Notes: generated by a model from the letters alone, not told the origin. Shown: positions 44,378 through 56,500, counted from the stretch's first letter. The stretch: 64,000 nt of DNA from Lathyrus oleraceus (GCF_024323335.1 NC_066581.1:350490409-350554408); one strand, 5' to 3'. Program-made: numbers and translations.

Positions 44378-47300
44378 CTATAATGTCTCAGAAAGACATA
44401 TTCCCAGTTTGCTCCTTAAGTTTTCAAACTGAGTAGCATCCAGAGCCTTTGTAAATATGTCAGCCAGTTGAAGATCCGTGGCTACATGTTCCAAAGTGAT
44501 CACCTTGTCTTCCACCAGATCTCTGATGAAGTGGTGCCTAATGTCAATATGTTTGGTCCTGCTGTGTTGGATGGGATTCTTGGAGATGTTGATGGCACTG
44601 AGATTATCACAGAACAATGTCATGACATTTTGAGTGACATTGTACTCAGTGAGCATTTGTTTCATCCAAACCAGTTGGGAGCAACTGCTTCCAGCCGCTA
44701 TGTATTCAGCCTCTGCAGTGGACAAAGAGACACAGTTCTGCTTCTTGCTGAACCACGATATGAGGTTTTCTCCTAAGAAGAAACATCCACCTGATGTGCT
44801 TTTTCTGTCATCAGCACTTCCAGCCCAATCAGCATCACAGTACCCAGATAGGACAGGCTCAGACCCATGTGAGTACAGTATCCCATAGTCACATGTCCCA
44901 TTGATGTACTTGAGGATCCTTTTGACTTGATTCAAGTGACTCACCTTGGGCTCTGCTTGATATCTGGCACACACTCCAACTGCATAGGAAATGTCAGGTC
45001 TACTTGCAGTTAGATACAGCAGACTACCTATCATGCTTCTGTACAGGCATTGATCAACACTGGGTCCTCCATCATCCTTGGTTAACTTCAGATGAGTAGG
45101 AGCTGGAGTCCTTTTGTGCCTGGCATGATCCATACCAAACTTCTTAACTATGTTCTTGGCATACTTGCTTTGGGAGAGAAACATGGAGTCCTCCATTTGG
45201 TTTACTTGCATTCCAAGGAAATAGGTCAGTTCTCCCACTAGACTCATTTCAAACTCAGATTGCATCTGGTGAACAAATTTTTTAACCATTTGTTCTGACA
45301 TTCCACCAAAGACTATATCATCCACATAGATTTGAGCTATCATGATTTTGCCTTCCTCATCCTTCACAAACAAGGTTTTATCTATGCCACCCTTTCTGTA
45401 TCCATTTGTGGTCAGAAATTCGGTTAACCTTTCATACCAAGCTCTGGGTGCTTGCTTCAACCCATACAAGGCTTTCTTCAGCTTGTATACATGCTCAGGT
45501 TGGTTAGGATCACTAAACCCTTTGGGTTGTTCCACATAGACTTCTTCATTCAGGTAGCCATTCAAGAATGCACTCTTCACATCCATTTGAAATAGCTTAA
45601 ACTTCAGGATGCATGCTACCCCCAACAGCAATCTGATGGACTCAAGTCTAGCCACAGGAGCAAATGTCTCATCGAAGTCTACTCCTTCAACTTGAGTGTA
45701 TCCTTGAGCTACTAGTCTTGCTTTATTTCTAGTAATTACTCCTTTCTCATCAGATTTGTTTTTGTAGATCCACTTGGTACCAATGATGTTGGACCCTTCA
45801 GGTCTTGGAACCAGCTCCCATACTTCATGCCTTGTGAACTGCTCGAGTTCCTCTTGCATGGCAATGATCCAGTATTCATCAGTCAGGGCTTCTTTCACAT
45901 TCTTTGGTTCAACCTTGGAAACAAAGCAGGAATTTGAGTTTATTCCCCTTGACCTGGTAGTTACACCACTGGTGGGATCCCCTATGATAAGATCCTTAGG
46001 GTGGTCTTTCTGAATTCTGATAGATGGCACTTTGGCAGGTGCTTCTACTTCACATTCAGGAGGAGGTTCCTGTACTTCTTCAGGCTTGACTGGACTGTCA
46101 GTTGGACTATCAAGGAATGTTTCAACATCCTCCATGACATCGGTTCCTTCCTCTTTATCATCCACAATGACATTTATGGATTCCATCAGGACATTGGTCC
46201 TGTAGTTGAACACTCTATAGGCTCTGCTGTTCGTGGAGTATCCCAGAAATACGCCTTCATCACTTTTGGGATCTAGCTTCCTTCTCTGTTCACGATCTGT
46301 GAGAATGTAGCATTTACTTCCAAAAATATGAAAGTACTTCACAGTGGGTTTTCTACCCTTCCATATTTCATACAGAGTGGAGGAGGTTCCTTTTCTCAAG
46401 GTGACTCTGTTGTGAACATAGCACGCCGTATTCATTGCTTCAGCCCAAAAGTGCATAGGGAGCTTCTTTGCATGAATCATTGCTCTGGCAGATTCTTGAA
46501 TAGTTCTATTTTTTCTTTCAACTATTCCATTCTGCTGAGGAGTTATAGGGGAGGAGAACTCATGGCTTATTCCTTCAGATGAGCAGAACTCATCAAACTT
46601 GGAATTCTTGAACTCAGTGCCATGATCACTTCTAATCCGGACCACACAGCTGTCCTTTTCTCTTTGAAGTCTTATGCACAGATCCTTGAAGACATCAAAT
46701 GTATCTGACTTCTCTCTGATGAAGTTTATCCACGTGTATCTGGAATGGTCATCAACCACCACGTAGGCATACTTCTTCCCTCCAAGACTTTCCACCTGCA
46801 TAGGTCCCATTAGGTCCATGTGCAGCAGTTCCAGAACTCTGGAGGTTGTGGAATGTCCCAGCTTTGGGTGTGACATCTTGGTTTGCTTGCCCACTTGGCA
46901 TTCTCCACAGACTCTACCTTCATCAATCAGAAGCTTTGGCATTCCTCTGACTGCTTCCTTGGATATGATCTTCTTCATTCCACGTAAGTGGAGATGGCCA
47001 AGTCTTCTATGCCACAGCTTCACCTCCTGTTCTTCCTTGGCTGAGGAGCACGTTGTGGAAAAGTTAGAGAGGTCAGGTTCCCACAGATAGCAGTTGTCTT
47101 TGGACCTGGTTCCTCTCATAACTTCCTGATTGTCACCATTTGTCACAATGCACTGCTCCTTCGTAAACTGAACATGAAAACCTTGATCACACAGCTGACT
47201 TATACTGATGAGGTTTGCAGTGAGTCCTCTTACTAACAGCACATTGTTCAGTTTTGGCACTCCAGAACAGTCCAGTTTGCCCACACCTCTGATTTTTCCT

Positions 47301-49066
47301 TTGGCACCATCACCAAAAGTCACATAGCTGGTGGTGTGAGGTTGAATGTCTGCCAGTAGATTTTCCATACCAGTCATATGTCTTGAGCATCCACTGTCAA
47401 AGTACCAGTCTTCTCTGGAAGAAGCCCTTAGGGCAGTGTGTGCTATCCTAGCATACCATTGTTGCTTCTTAATGGGAACACATCGCTTGCGTGTGTTATG
47501 CTTAGGTCTGACAGGTGAGGCTCTGTTAGGGAAGCCATGAATCCAGTAGCAGAAGGCTTTTATATGTCCAAGCCTGCCACAGTGGTGACACCGCAAATTC
47601 TGGAATATTCTCTTCTGATGATCATTCATCCTAGCTCCTCGATGTTGAGACATCGGTTGTGACATCTGCTTGAACTTCTGAACTTTAGCCTTTGGGCGTT
47701 TGTGTTCAGCTCTTTTTCTAAATCCTAGCCCAGATTTGGTTCCAGACTGCTGTCCCACCTTTAGGATTTCTTCCAAGGTGTCAGTTCCCTTATTCATCAT
47801 TCTGATGGATTTGGTCATCTGGTTCAGCTTGGAGGTCAGCAGGGCTATCTCATCATTCAGCCCTTCTATGGCAGACAGTTGTTTCTGTCTCTCATCTTCC
47901 AGTTCCTTGATGAGTTTCTTGTGCTTTTCACCTTGTGCACGTACTTCTGCACTGGTGGTACACAGCTTCTTATATGCTGCAGCAAGTTCATCAAAGGTCA
48001 GCTCATCTGCACTTGTGTCATCTTCAGAGACACACACACTAGTTAGTGCAGTGACATGTTTGGCAGATTCTCCTTCAGATTCACTTTCAGAATCTCCTTC
48101 AGACCATGTGATAGCTAGCCCCTTATTTTGCAATTTGAGGTAAGTAGGACATTCAGCTCTGACGTGTCCATACCCTTCACAACCATGACACTGGATTCCC
48201 TTCCCATGGTTGAACTTTTCTTCAGAAGTTGATCTTTTCTTAATGTCAGACGGGATGTTCTTGACATTGGGTCTACCTCTTTGATCAATCTTCTTCATGA
48301 ACTTGTTGAATTGCCTTCCAAGCATGGCTAAGGCTTCTGATATACTTTCATCACCTCTAGTATATCCTTCTTCTGCCTCCTCTTCAGCATTAGATACAAA
48401 GGCTATGCTTTTCTTCTTCTCAGCATACTCACCTAAGCCCATTTCAAAGGTTTGGAGAGAACCAATGAGCTCATCTACCTTCATATTGCTGATGTCCTGA
48501 GCCTCCTCTATGGCAGTGACCTTCATAGCAAACCTCTTAGGCAAGGACCTAAGAATCTTTCTTACAAGTTTCTCTTCGGTCATTTTCTCACCTAGTCCAC
48601 CAGAGGTGTTTGCAATTTCAAGAATATTCATGTGGAAGTCATGAATAGTCTCATCCTCTTTCATCCTCAGATTTTCAAACTTGGTTGTCAGCATCTGAAG
48701 TTTTGACATCTTCACCTTGGAAGTACCTTCATGAGTTACCTTGAGGGTATCCCAAACTTCCTTAGCTAGTTCACAATGGTGCACTAGTCTGAAGATGTTC
48801 TTGCTGATTCCATTGAACAATGCATTCAAGGCCTTGGAATTTCCAAGAGCTAGTGCCTCTTGCTCCTTGTCCCACTCTTCTTCAGGAATCTGCACACTGA
48901 CTCCATCTTCACCTGTCCTCATTGGATGTTCCCATCCTTTGTTGACAGCTCTCCAGACTTTGCTGTCTAGAGACCTTAAGAAGGCTATCATACGAGGCTT
49001 CCAGTCATCATAATTAGAGCCATCCAACATGGGTGGTCTATTTGAGTGTCCTAAGTCCTTGTCCAT
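44378..49066 (-). CDS. gag-pol: SIRE gag-pol polyprotein, 1562 residues, intact
   Basis: One open frame starts at the ATG at 49066, 71 bp from the LTR. Approximate domains: gag with capsid-like domain (residues 10-220), zinc knuckle CHGCEGYGHVRAEC (about 293), a helix-rich linker, second knuckle CHHCGRLGHIKAFC (about 493), protease WYFDSGCSRHMTG (catalytic Asp about 557), pre-integrase HRRLGHL with CGEC, integrase with HMDLMGP, RSDHGTEF and NGIVERKNRT (the DDE triad), RT with FQMDVKSAFLNG and YVDDI (about 1247), and RNase H with CDADWAG, STAEAEYIA and LFCDNLSAI. It ends KLGICLSETL. All catalytic motifs I can check are present. Gag and pol share one frame, so the processing mode is not visible. 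Length fits SIRE gag-pol. Confidence 0.96.
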   Translation of the reverse strand: MDKDLGHSNRPPMLDGSNYDDWKPRMIAFLRSLDSKVWRAVNKGWEHPMRTGEDGVSVQIPEEEWDKEQEALALGNSKALNALFNGISKNIFRLVHHCELAKEVWDTLKVTHEGTSKVKMSKLQMLTTKFENLRMKEDETIHDFHMNILEIANTSGGLGEKMTEEKLVRKILRSLPKRFAMKVTAIEEAQDISNMKVDELIGSLQTFEMGLGEYAEKKKSIAFVSNAEEEAEEGYTRGDESISEALAMLGRQFNKFMKKIDQRGRPNVKNIPSDIKKRSTSEEKFNHGKGIQCHGCEGYGHVRAECPTYLKLQNKGLAITWSEGDSESESEGESAKHVTALTSVCVSEDDTSADELTFDELAAAYKKLCTTSAEVRAQGEKHKKLIKELEDERQKQLSAIEGLNDEIALLTSKLNQMTKSIRMMNKGTDTLEEILKVGQQSGTKSGLGFRKRAEHKRPKAKVQKFKQMSQPMSQHRGARMNDHQKRIFQNLRCHHCGRLGHIKAFCYWIHGFPNRASPVRPKHNTRKRCVPIKKQQWYARIAHTALRASSREDWYFDSGCSRHMTGMENLLADIQPHTTSYVTFGDGAKGKIRGVGKLDCSGVPKLNNVLLVRGLTANLISISQLCDQGFHVQFTKEQCIVTNGDNQEVMRGTRSKDNCYLWEPDLSNFSTTCSSAKEEQEVKLWHRRLGHLHLRGMKKIISKEAVRGMPKLLIDEGRVCGECQVGKQTKMSHPKLGHSTTSRVLELLHMDLMGPMQVESLGGKKYAYVVVDDHSRYTWINFIREKSDTFDVFKDLCIRLQREKDSCVVRIRSDHGTEFKNSKFDEFCSSEGISHEFSSPITPQQNGIVERKNRTIQESARAMIHAKKLPMHFWAEAMNTACYVHNRVTLRKGTSSTLYEIWKGRKPTVKYFHIFGSKCYILTDREQRRKLDPKSDEGVFLGYSTNSRAYRVFNYRTNVLMESINVIVDDKEEGTDVMEDVETFLDSPTDSPVKPEEVQEPPPECEVEAPAKVPSIRIQKDHPKDLIIGDPTSGVTTRSRGINSNSCFVSKVEPKNVKEALTDEYWIIAMQEELEQFTRHEVWELVPRPEGSNIIGTKWIYKNKSDEKGVITRNKARLVAQGYTQVEGVDFDETFAPVARLESIRLLLGVACILKFKLFQMDVKSAFLNGYLNEEVYVEQPKGFSDPNQPEHVYKLKKALYGLKQAPRAWYERLTEFLTTNGYRKGGIDKTLFVKDEEGKIMIAQIYVDDIVFGGMSEQMVKKFVHQMQSEFEMSLVGELTYFLGMQVNQMEDSMFLSQSKYAKNIVKKFGMDHARHKRTPAPTHLKLTKDDGGPSVDQCLYRSMIGSLLYLTASRPDISYAVGVCARYQAEPKVSHLNQVKRILKYINGTCDYGILYSHGSEPVLSGYCDADWAGSADDRKSTSGGCFFLGENLISWFSKKQNCVSLSTAEAEYIAAGSSCSQLVWMKQMLTEYNVTQNVMTLFCDNLSAINISKNPIQHSRTKHIDIRHHFIRDLVEDKVITLEHVATDLQLADIFTKALDATQFENLRSKLGICLSETL

Positions 49067-49120
49067 GGTACTAGAAAGTAACTTCCCTAGATCTCACCCA
49101 GAACTTCACAGGCAGGGTGC

Positions 49121-49136
49121 CTGCTCTGATGTCAAT
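49121..49136 (-). promoter_or_regulatory. Primer-binding region of the SIRE element
   Basis: On the minus strand ATTGACATCAGAGCAG follows the LTR end. It resembles the initiator tRNA-Met PBS (TGGTATCAGAGC) with two differences. Confidence 0.6.
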
Positions 49137-50497
49137 TGAAATTCTAGTTATCAGACTTTGGATGTCACACAGGTTGTTATGACATCCAATTCTGCACAGA
49201 CAGGGATTATGCAGAACTTAATTATAAGTGCAGTAAATAACACAAGTAATTGTTCACCCAGTTCAGTCCAACATGACCTACATCTGGGGGCTACCAAGCC
49301 AGGGAGGAAATCCACTATTAGTAGTATCAATTCAAAGCTAAACTCACCCGTTTACAACTTATCACTTAATCCCTACCCAATGCAATTTCAATCTTAATCT
49401 AAGATCAGAGTTCCTACTCACTCCCCCTCAATCACCTCAGTGATATTAAAAACACTTTGAAGTCACACTTCAAAAACAACTCTTGGTTATGCTTCACAGC
49501 TTAAACCAAGATACACAGCACTCACGCTTAAAAGCTTTGAGTGACACAACACTTACAACTCAATGAACACCTTATGCCAAAGCAATCATCTATTTGATAA
49601 TGACTTGGCTTACAAGATACGTCTAATTCTAGACTCACAAAAATACAGCAGTGAAGTAAGATGGACACACTAAATCTTCACGCCTCAAAATCCCTGAAAC
49701 TGAATGGAGGAATGCCTTCCTTTTTATATTGCAGCACCTGGGCTTTTGCACCTGTATTTTCCTGAATTTTAGGTCACATACGTTCCCTTAAATTCAATAT
49801 TTAGGTTGCTAACAAATAGGCTATTTGTTAGGTTCATTGAATGTAGCTTGGTTGTTGATTTCCTGAATTTTCTCTAAGCTGTTGACTTCCTAAAGAATAG
49901 CCTGAGAAAGCTGTAACAGAAAACTGAACAACCTACAATTTAGCATATGCTGTCAGGCATGAATGTCACGACATTCAGCTTGACATCAAGGTCCATATGC
50001 TGAGTCTGTTTTCCCAGAAAACAGACTGTACAAATCTGCTGACCTGTACATGATCAATATGACCATACTACAGTACCAGATTACATTAGTAAATGTCAAA
50101 GTGTCCAACTTAACATTTACACAGTTGGCCTTAGGTTAGTTCTGTAATTCTCTTGAAGAACAAACTAACTAATATGCTGAAGTATAGCAGAACACCACTC
50201 TGCCCAATCTTCAGTAGCTGCTGTCAATGATGAATGTCACAACATCCAGTTTGACATTCAATCAGTAGGCCTTATGCCAGGTCTGGTTCTTCCTTGATAA
50301 CCAGACTGCAAGTGAATACTAAGTTCTAACAGAGCTTCTGTTCCTCAGTATCTGTTGACAGGTATGAATGTCACAGCATTCAATAATCCTGTGTTAGCTA
50401 GTCCTGCAGTAACTACAATGTAGTTACATATACATGTCATGACATCAGTCAAGACATTTGTGTTTTACCATACAATGCAGCCAATTAAACACCTACA
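49137..50497 (-). repeat. SIRE 5' LTR (1361 bp)
   Basis: Same length as 42348-43708 and no difference seen in the segments compared by eye. The 79-codon antisense frame at 49158-49397 occurs identically in both LTRs and is not a gene. Confidence 0.97.
49720..49730 (-). promoter_or_regulatory. TATA box of the SIRE 5' LTR
   Basis: AATATAAAAAG on the minus strand, identical to 42931-42941; this copy would drive the element. Confidence 0.5.
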
Positions 50498-50502
50498 ATT
50501 AT
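50498..50502. repeat. Target site duplication of the SIRE element, right copy
   Basis: ATTAT, identical to 42343-42347. Confidence 0.95.
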
Positions 50503-50774
50503 GTTAAATACATGATTTAATATAATTGCCAATGCCGCGAAAACCTACAGGGTCACACACAAAAGGACGGATTGATGAGAGATAGAGTAACTAAGAAACA
50601 CCGTAAGGTACGGTGCACTTAAGTGAATTGTAGAACATCGTAAGGTACAATGTACTTAAGTAGAATACGAAATATGGTAAGGTACCACGCGCTTAAGTGA
50701 TTTTGGCATATTATAAGATATGGGGCACATACACTTAAGTGGCATTTTTAGCTTTCCGCCCACACAAGTGGTTC

Positions 50775-50783
50775 TATAAATAG
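50775..50783 (+). promoter_or_regulatory. TATA box of the copia 5' LTR
   Basis: TATAAATAG within GGTTCTATAAATAGAACC, conserved at 57776-57784. The flanking GGTTCTA and TAGAACC make it a near-palindrome. Confidence 0.65.
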
Positions 50784-51076
50784 AACCCTTGTGCAGAAGC
50801 ATTAGTGCAGTTGCAATTTCGTTTCTCTCTCTCTCTCTCACTCAGGCAAAGCCTTCATTTGTAGCAGCTAGCACCGAGATTGAAGGAATTCGTTCGTGTG
50901 GACTGAGTAGAGGCGTTGTCATCATTCAATGTTCGTGATCGCTCCGTAGATCTGCATCAAAGTTTTCAATCGCCACAAGAGGTAATGATTCTATCATTGA
51001 TCATGCCCATTCGTAAGGATCATTAAATGAAAAAAAATTAAATTCTGCTGCGTTTAGGATCGCTATTCTCCTTTAG

Positions 51077-51090
51077 TGGTATCATAGCCA
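51077..51090 (+). promoter_or_regulatory. Primer-binding site of the copia element
   Basis: TGGTATCATAGCCA one base after the LTR end; close to the complement of the initiator tRNA-Met 3' end. Confidence 0.8.
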
Positions 51091-52762
51091 CTTACGAAAC
51101 CATGCATCTGATAGCTGTTTTTTTTTTTGTATTTTCTATATTAATACGATTAAAAGATAGAATGAATCAAAGAATAAATGAGTAATTAAATTTGGCATCA
51201 TGTGTGTATGATTTGGATGATTGATGTTGACTATACTTTGGAATCCGATGTTAGTATGGTGATGCAGCGATGTATGGATCGTCCATAGGTTACGCAATTG
51301 AGATTGATCAAGTTCTATATATGATATAAGTAATCCTGATGCAAAATACGGTATATATGATATAATGTTTTTGTTTCGTTCATTTAAACACTTAATGGTT
51401 GTTTTCCTTTGAGCGATCAATGGTCATTTGCTTCTTGATCCGACATTAGTATGGTGAAGCAATGACGTGTTGATCAATCATACTGAATTAACAATCGAGG
51501 TGTGTTTGATGGTCTGAAATTGGTGCATTAGGGTTCATGACGACACAAGGGTTGTGCTGTCAAAGAGTTATGCGATTAGGGTTGTGACTGCGCAAGAGTT
51601 ATGCTTTAAAGTATCAAGTGCTGATGTGAAAACGACGTCGATTTCAAATGAATTGTTCATTAAAATTTTGCGTCGGGGCGCTGCCCCTAACAACCCCGCA
51701 AGGGGGCGCTGCCCCCTTGACCCCTCGTTCGTTGACCGGGCAGAGGACCCCCGGCTAACTCTGTATAGTGTGATCGGTCGCCGAAATTTAATTTGGTTTT
51801 AATTAATTAACAGAATTTAAATTAATAATAATAATGTGTTTATTATTATTGTCTTATGGTGATCGGTTATGGCCTTAATTTTCCTTTATTTTGTTTTGGG
51901 GTTTTAAAATATGACCTGCGTGTCGTGCCTCTCTTTTAATCTCTTAATGTAACTTATTTTCTCATCTCTCTCCCTCGTATGTAAAACGAAATTCTTTTAT
52001 GTAATGTAATATTATGAAGAAAGAGAAGAATACAATATCAAAGGAGGACAACCTTGAAGATCTTGCTTGGAGAAGCTTAGATCGTTATTAGGTTAGCTTA
52101 GGTTCTCTCATTTACTTGGGAGAACAATTGCGCTAGGGGCCATAACTATTTCATTATGTTTATTGATGCATGTGAATGTATGTTGATGCATGTGAGAGAC
52201 GATTTATATGATAAATAAAGCCGGTGAGATCAGAATAATTGCAAATTCCCTCAAATTAAATATTAAGTTTATGCTTTCCAAGTTTTAGCACTCATCAAGA
52301 CTAGTATCGAATAATGTAGGTTTCACCTACGCGAGGTGCATATTCTATATTAGTAAGGTGCGATGGGATAATTGTAATATCCAATTGCTAAAAAAATGGG
52401 TCAAACTTAACTAAACAAATTATAATAAGATTATATATGTTTAGAAGCAAGTGTTGGAAATGATCCATGTGATGGATTGGAATAAGGAGTTATTCACCCA
52501 ACTAAAATATTCGAGAGTTGTATTAGATACAATTGGAAGGAGTTCCTACCTAAATAACCTAGTTTTGTGTAATCCGCCTACACGGACTTAAAACAAAGTG
52601 AAATGTGGATCTCGACCCACAAGAAAATCTTCCAACCGGATTTTCAGAATCAAATGGTGAGGGTCATTTGTTTTGAGTAAAATAGTGGGAGCATATTTAA
52701 TTGAAGGTCTAATTAAGTATGTAATTGATACTTATATTTTCATTATTTTCATGTAGATTACC
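51091..52762 (+). other. Copia leader
   Basis: About 1.7 kb without a convincing gene. The phrase 'ttagtatggtgatgcagcgatg' type occurs twice (near 51251 and 51445). At 51675-51718 it contains two GC-rich hairpins in an otherwise AT-rich sequence. The 82-codon frame at 51554-51802 crosses them and is not protein-like. Confidence 0.6.
51675..51718 (+). repeat. Pair of GC-rich hairpins with GCT loops
   Basis: GGGGC-GCT-GCCCC (51675-51687) and AAGGGGGC-GCT-GCCCCCTT (51700-51718), 12 bases apart. Both have exact complementary arms and the same loop. Confidence 0.85.
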
Positions 52763-53587
52763 ATGACAACAAACACCTCTAACAACATTTTACAATCAAT
52801 CCTTGACAAGGAAAAATTGTCTCAGATAAATTTTCTAGATTGGCACCGAAATCTGAGGATTATCCTCAAACATGATAGAAAGTTGTATGTCTTGGAGAAA
52901 CCTGTTCCTGAAGAGGAACCTCCTAGTTCTGCACCTAAGGCAGAAAGAGATGCTTATAAGAAGCATGTCGATGATGCAAATGAAACTGCTTGCCTCATGC
53001 TAGCTACTATGAACTCAGAGTTGCAAAAGCAACATGAGAATATGGCAGCGTTCGATATGATCGAACACCTGAAGATGATCTATTAAGAGCAGGCAAGGCA
53101 TGAAAGGTTTGAAGTTTCAAAAGCCCATTTTCAAGGCAAGTTAGCTGAGGGAGCCCCTATAGGTCCCTATGTGCTTAAGATGATTGGGTATGTGGAGAAC
53201 CTTGAGAGGTTGGGTTTTCCCCTCGGAAAGGAACTTGTGACTGATTTGATCTTGCAATCGTTTCCAGATAGATTCAGTCAATTTGTCCTTAATTTCAATA
53301 TGAATGATATGGACAAATCTCTTCCTGAACTGCTAGCCATGTTAAGAAATGCTGAGCAGAATCTGAAGTCAAAAGGGAAGTCCATTCTGATGATCGAAAA
53401 TGGAAAGAGACAGAACAAAAGACCCACCAAGCAGGATGATAAAGGGAAAGGAAAGGAAGTTGCCAAACCCAAACCCACTTCTCCTGCTTTGAAGCCTAGT
53501 GGAGGCATAGCAAAGGAAGGCACCTTCTTCCATTGCGGTAAGACCGGACACTGGAAGAGAAACTGCCCAAAGTACCTGGAAGATTAG
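52763..53587 (+). pseudogene. gag: Copia gag with one stop and a damaged zinc knuckle
   Basis: It begins MTTNTSNNILQSILDKEKL, then FLDWHRNLRIILKHDRKLYVL and MLATMNSELQKQHENM. A TAA lies at 53084, after which the same frame continues (EQARHERFEVSKAHFQGKLAEG, LGKELVTDLILQSFPDRFSQF) to TAG at 53585. The zinc knuckle reads FHCGKTGHWKRNC with Phe where the first Cys is expected. It would form the RNA-packaging shell. Confidence 0.88.
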
Positions 53588-56500
53588 AAGTATGGAGTAG
53601 AGACTTCAACTTCAGGTATTTTTGTTATTGAAATTAATTTATCTAGTTATGCATCATGGGTATTAGATACTGGATGCGGTTCTCACATTTGTACCAATGT
53701 GCAGGGGCTAAAAAGGAGTAGAGATTTGGCAAAAGGTGAAGTTGACCTACGAGTTGGCAATGGAGCAAAGGTTGTTGCTTTAGCCGTAGGAACGTATGTA
53801 TTGACTTTTCCTAGTGGTTTAATAATTCAGTTAGAGAACTATTATTATGTACCTGCAATTAGCAGGAATATTATTTTCGTTTCTTGTTTAGACAAGTTTG
53901 GTTTTTCATTTATAATAAAGAACAATTGTTGCTCCATTTATTTGAATGATATATTCTATGATACTGCACAAATGAACAATGGACTATATGTCCTTGATCT
54001 TGAAATGCCTATTTATAACATTAATACTAAAAGGATGAAACCTAATGAGTTAAATCCAACTTACCTTTGGCCTTGTCAATTAGGCCACATAAATGAGAAA
54101 TGCATTTCCAAACTCCATAAAGATGGACTCTTGGACTATTTTGATTATGAATCATATGAGACATGCAGGTCTTGTTTAATTAGAAATATGACAAAGTCTC
54201 CATTCACAGGAAAAGACGAAAGAGCTAATGATCTTGTGACCCTCATACATACTGATGTATGTGGACCACTTAACATACCAGCTAGAGGAGGTTTTCAGTA
54301 CTCATCACATTTACTGATGATTTCAGTAGATATGGTTATGTGTATTTAATGAAACACAAATCAGAGTCCTTTTAAAAGTTCAAGGAATTCAAGAATGAAG
54401 TACAAAACCAACTAGGTAAGAATATTAAAACTCTTCAATCAGATCGAGGTGGTGAGTATTTAAGCCTAGAGTTTGATGACCATCTGAAAGAGTGTGGGAT
54501 CCTATCCCGACTTACTCCTCCTGGAACACCCCAATGGAACGGTGTATCTGAGAGAAGAAATTGAACCTTGTTAGACATGGTCCGATCCATGATGAGTCAC
54601 GTCGATCTTCCAAACTCCTTTTGGGGACATGCACTATTGACAGCAGCTTACACATTTAACCGTGTTCTATCCAAAAAGGTTAAGATGACACCATATGAGA
54701 TATGGAGTGGTAAGAAACCACATATGTCTTACATGAAGATTTGGGGTTGCAAAGTTTATGTGAAACGACAAATTTCAACTAAGCTTGAGCCAAAATCTGA
54801 CAAATGCTTATTTGTGGGGTATCTTAAAGAAACAAGAGGGTATTACTTCTATAATCCTTCTGAGGGAAAAGTGTTTGTCGCTCGAACTGGAGTTTTCCTA
54901 GAAAAGGATTTTATTTCCAAAGGAATCATTGGAAGGAAAGTAGAGCTTGAAGAAATTCAAGAATCACAAAGCATTGATACACCTATGGAGGAATTAGAGC
55001 AGGAAACACAAGTAGTTGTGGAAGAGCAACCTGCTCAAGTAGAACAACACCGGCGTAGGTCAAGCAGGATACGTCACCTACCTGAGAGATATGGATATCT
55101 CATAATTGATCAATGTGATGTATTACTCATGGATCAAGATGAGCCTGTGACCTACCAAGAGGCCATAACTGGTCTCGAGTCTGAGAATTGGCTAGAAGCC
55201 ATGAAATGTGAAATGGATTCCATGTACACAAACCAGGTTTGGACCTTGGTAGAGCCTCCTATAGGAGTTAACCCTATAGGATGCAAGTGGGTCTTCAAAA
55301 AGAAGATTGGCATGGATGGTAAGGTACATGCCTATAAGGTAAGACTGGTTGCAAAAGGATATAAACAAATTCATGGGGTTGACTATGATGAAACCTTTTC
55401 ACCAGTTGCAAAGCTTAAATCTGTTCGGATTTTACTTGCTATCGCTGCATATCATGATTATGAGATATGGAAGATGGATGTCAAAACTGCTTTCCTTAAT
55501 GGGAATCTTCTTGAGGATATGTACATGACACATCCTGAAGGATTTGACATACGAGAAGAAGCCCAAAAGATATGTAAGTTACAAAGATCAATCTATGGAT
55601 TGAAGCAAGCTTCCAGAAGCCGGAATCTTTGTTTTAATGAAACAGTAAAACAATATGGATTCATCAAGAATGAAGATGAGCCTGGAGTCTACAAGAAGGT
55701 TAGTGGGAGCATGACCGTCTTCCTGGTATTACATGTAGATGACATATTACTCATTCGAAACGATGTCTCTATCCTACAACAAGTAAAGTATTGGTTGGGG
55801 AAATGTTTTTCTATGAAGGACCTGGGTGAAGCATCCTATATATTAGGAATCAGGATCTATAGAGATAGATCATAAAAACTCCTTGGCCTAAGTCAGAGTA
55901 CATACATTGACAAAGTGCTGAGACGCTTTAATATGCATGATTCCAAGAAAGGATTCATACCTATGCAACATGGCTTGTGTCAATCAAAAACACAATCCCC
56001 TTCAACTAAGGAAGAAAGGGATCACATGAATAAGATTCCATATGCATCTGCAATAGGATCTATCATGTATGCCATGTTATGTACTCGACTAGATATCTCG
56101 TATGCTTTAAGTGCAACGAGTAGGTACCAATCTGATCCCGGTGATGCTCATTGGGTAGCTGTCAAGAATATCCTTTAGTATTTGAGAAGGACTAAGGACT
56201 CATTCTTGATATATGGAGGTCAGGAAGAGCTTGTTGTAATTGGATACACCGATCTAACTTCCATACAGATAAGGATGACTTTAGATCGCAATCTGGTTAT
56301 GTGTTTTGCTTAAACGGCGATACTGTGAGTTGGAAAAGTTCAAAGCAAGACACAGTTGTTGATTCTAAAATCGAGGCCGAGTATATTGCTGCCTCAAGTG
56401 CAGCAAAGGAAGTTGTTTGGATCAAAAAGTTCATTAGTGAACTTGGCATAGTTCCTAGCATTGTGGATCCCATTGATCTCTATTGTGATAATAATGTTGC

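Larger units (their letters stand above)
42348..50497 (-). mobile_element. Intact SIRE-type Ty1/copia retrotransposon
   Basis: An 8150-bp element on the minus strand with two 1361-bp LTRs (42348-43708 and 49137-50497) that I could not tell apart in the segments compared, a 5-bp target duplication, and one uninterrupted gag-pol frame. Gag wording (RPPMLDGSNYDDWKPRM), two zinc knuckles and repeated PPT-like tracts upstream of the 3' LTR place it in the SIRE (Sirevirus) lineage. It is inserted in the 5' LTR of the older copia element. It appears to be the youngest insertion in the window. Confidence 0.95.
50498..51075 (+). repeat. Copia 5' LTR, second part
   Basis: It continues from 42347 (ATTATGTTAAATAC) and matches 57498-58087. 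It ends CTCCTTTA where the other LTR ends CTCCTTCA, so the terminal CA has mutated to TA. The two parts sum to about 1351 bp. Confidence 0.92.

Noticed and set aside
51660..51740. GC-rich segment considered as an organellar or bacterial insert
   Set aside because: It is short and consists of two hairpins inside the copia leader, with no organelle gene sequence.
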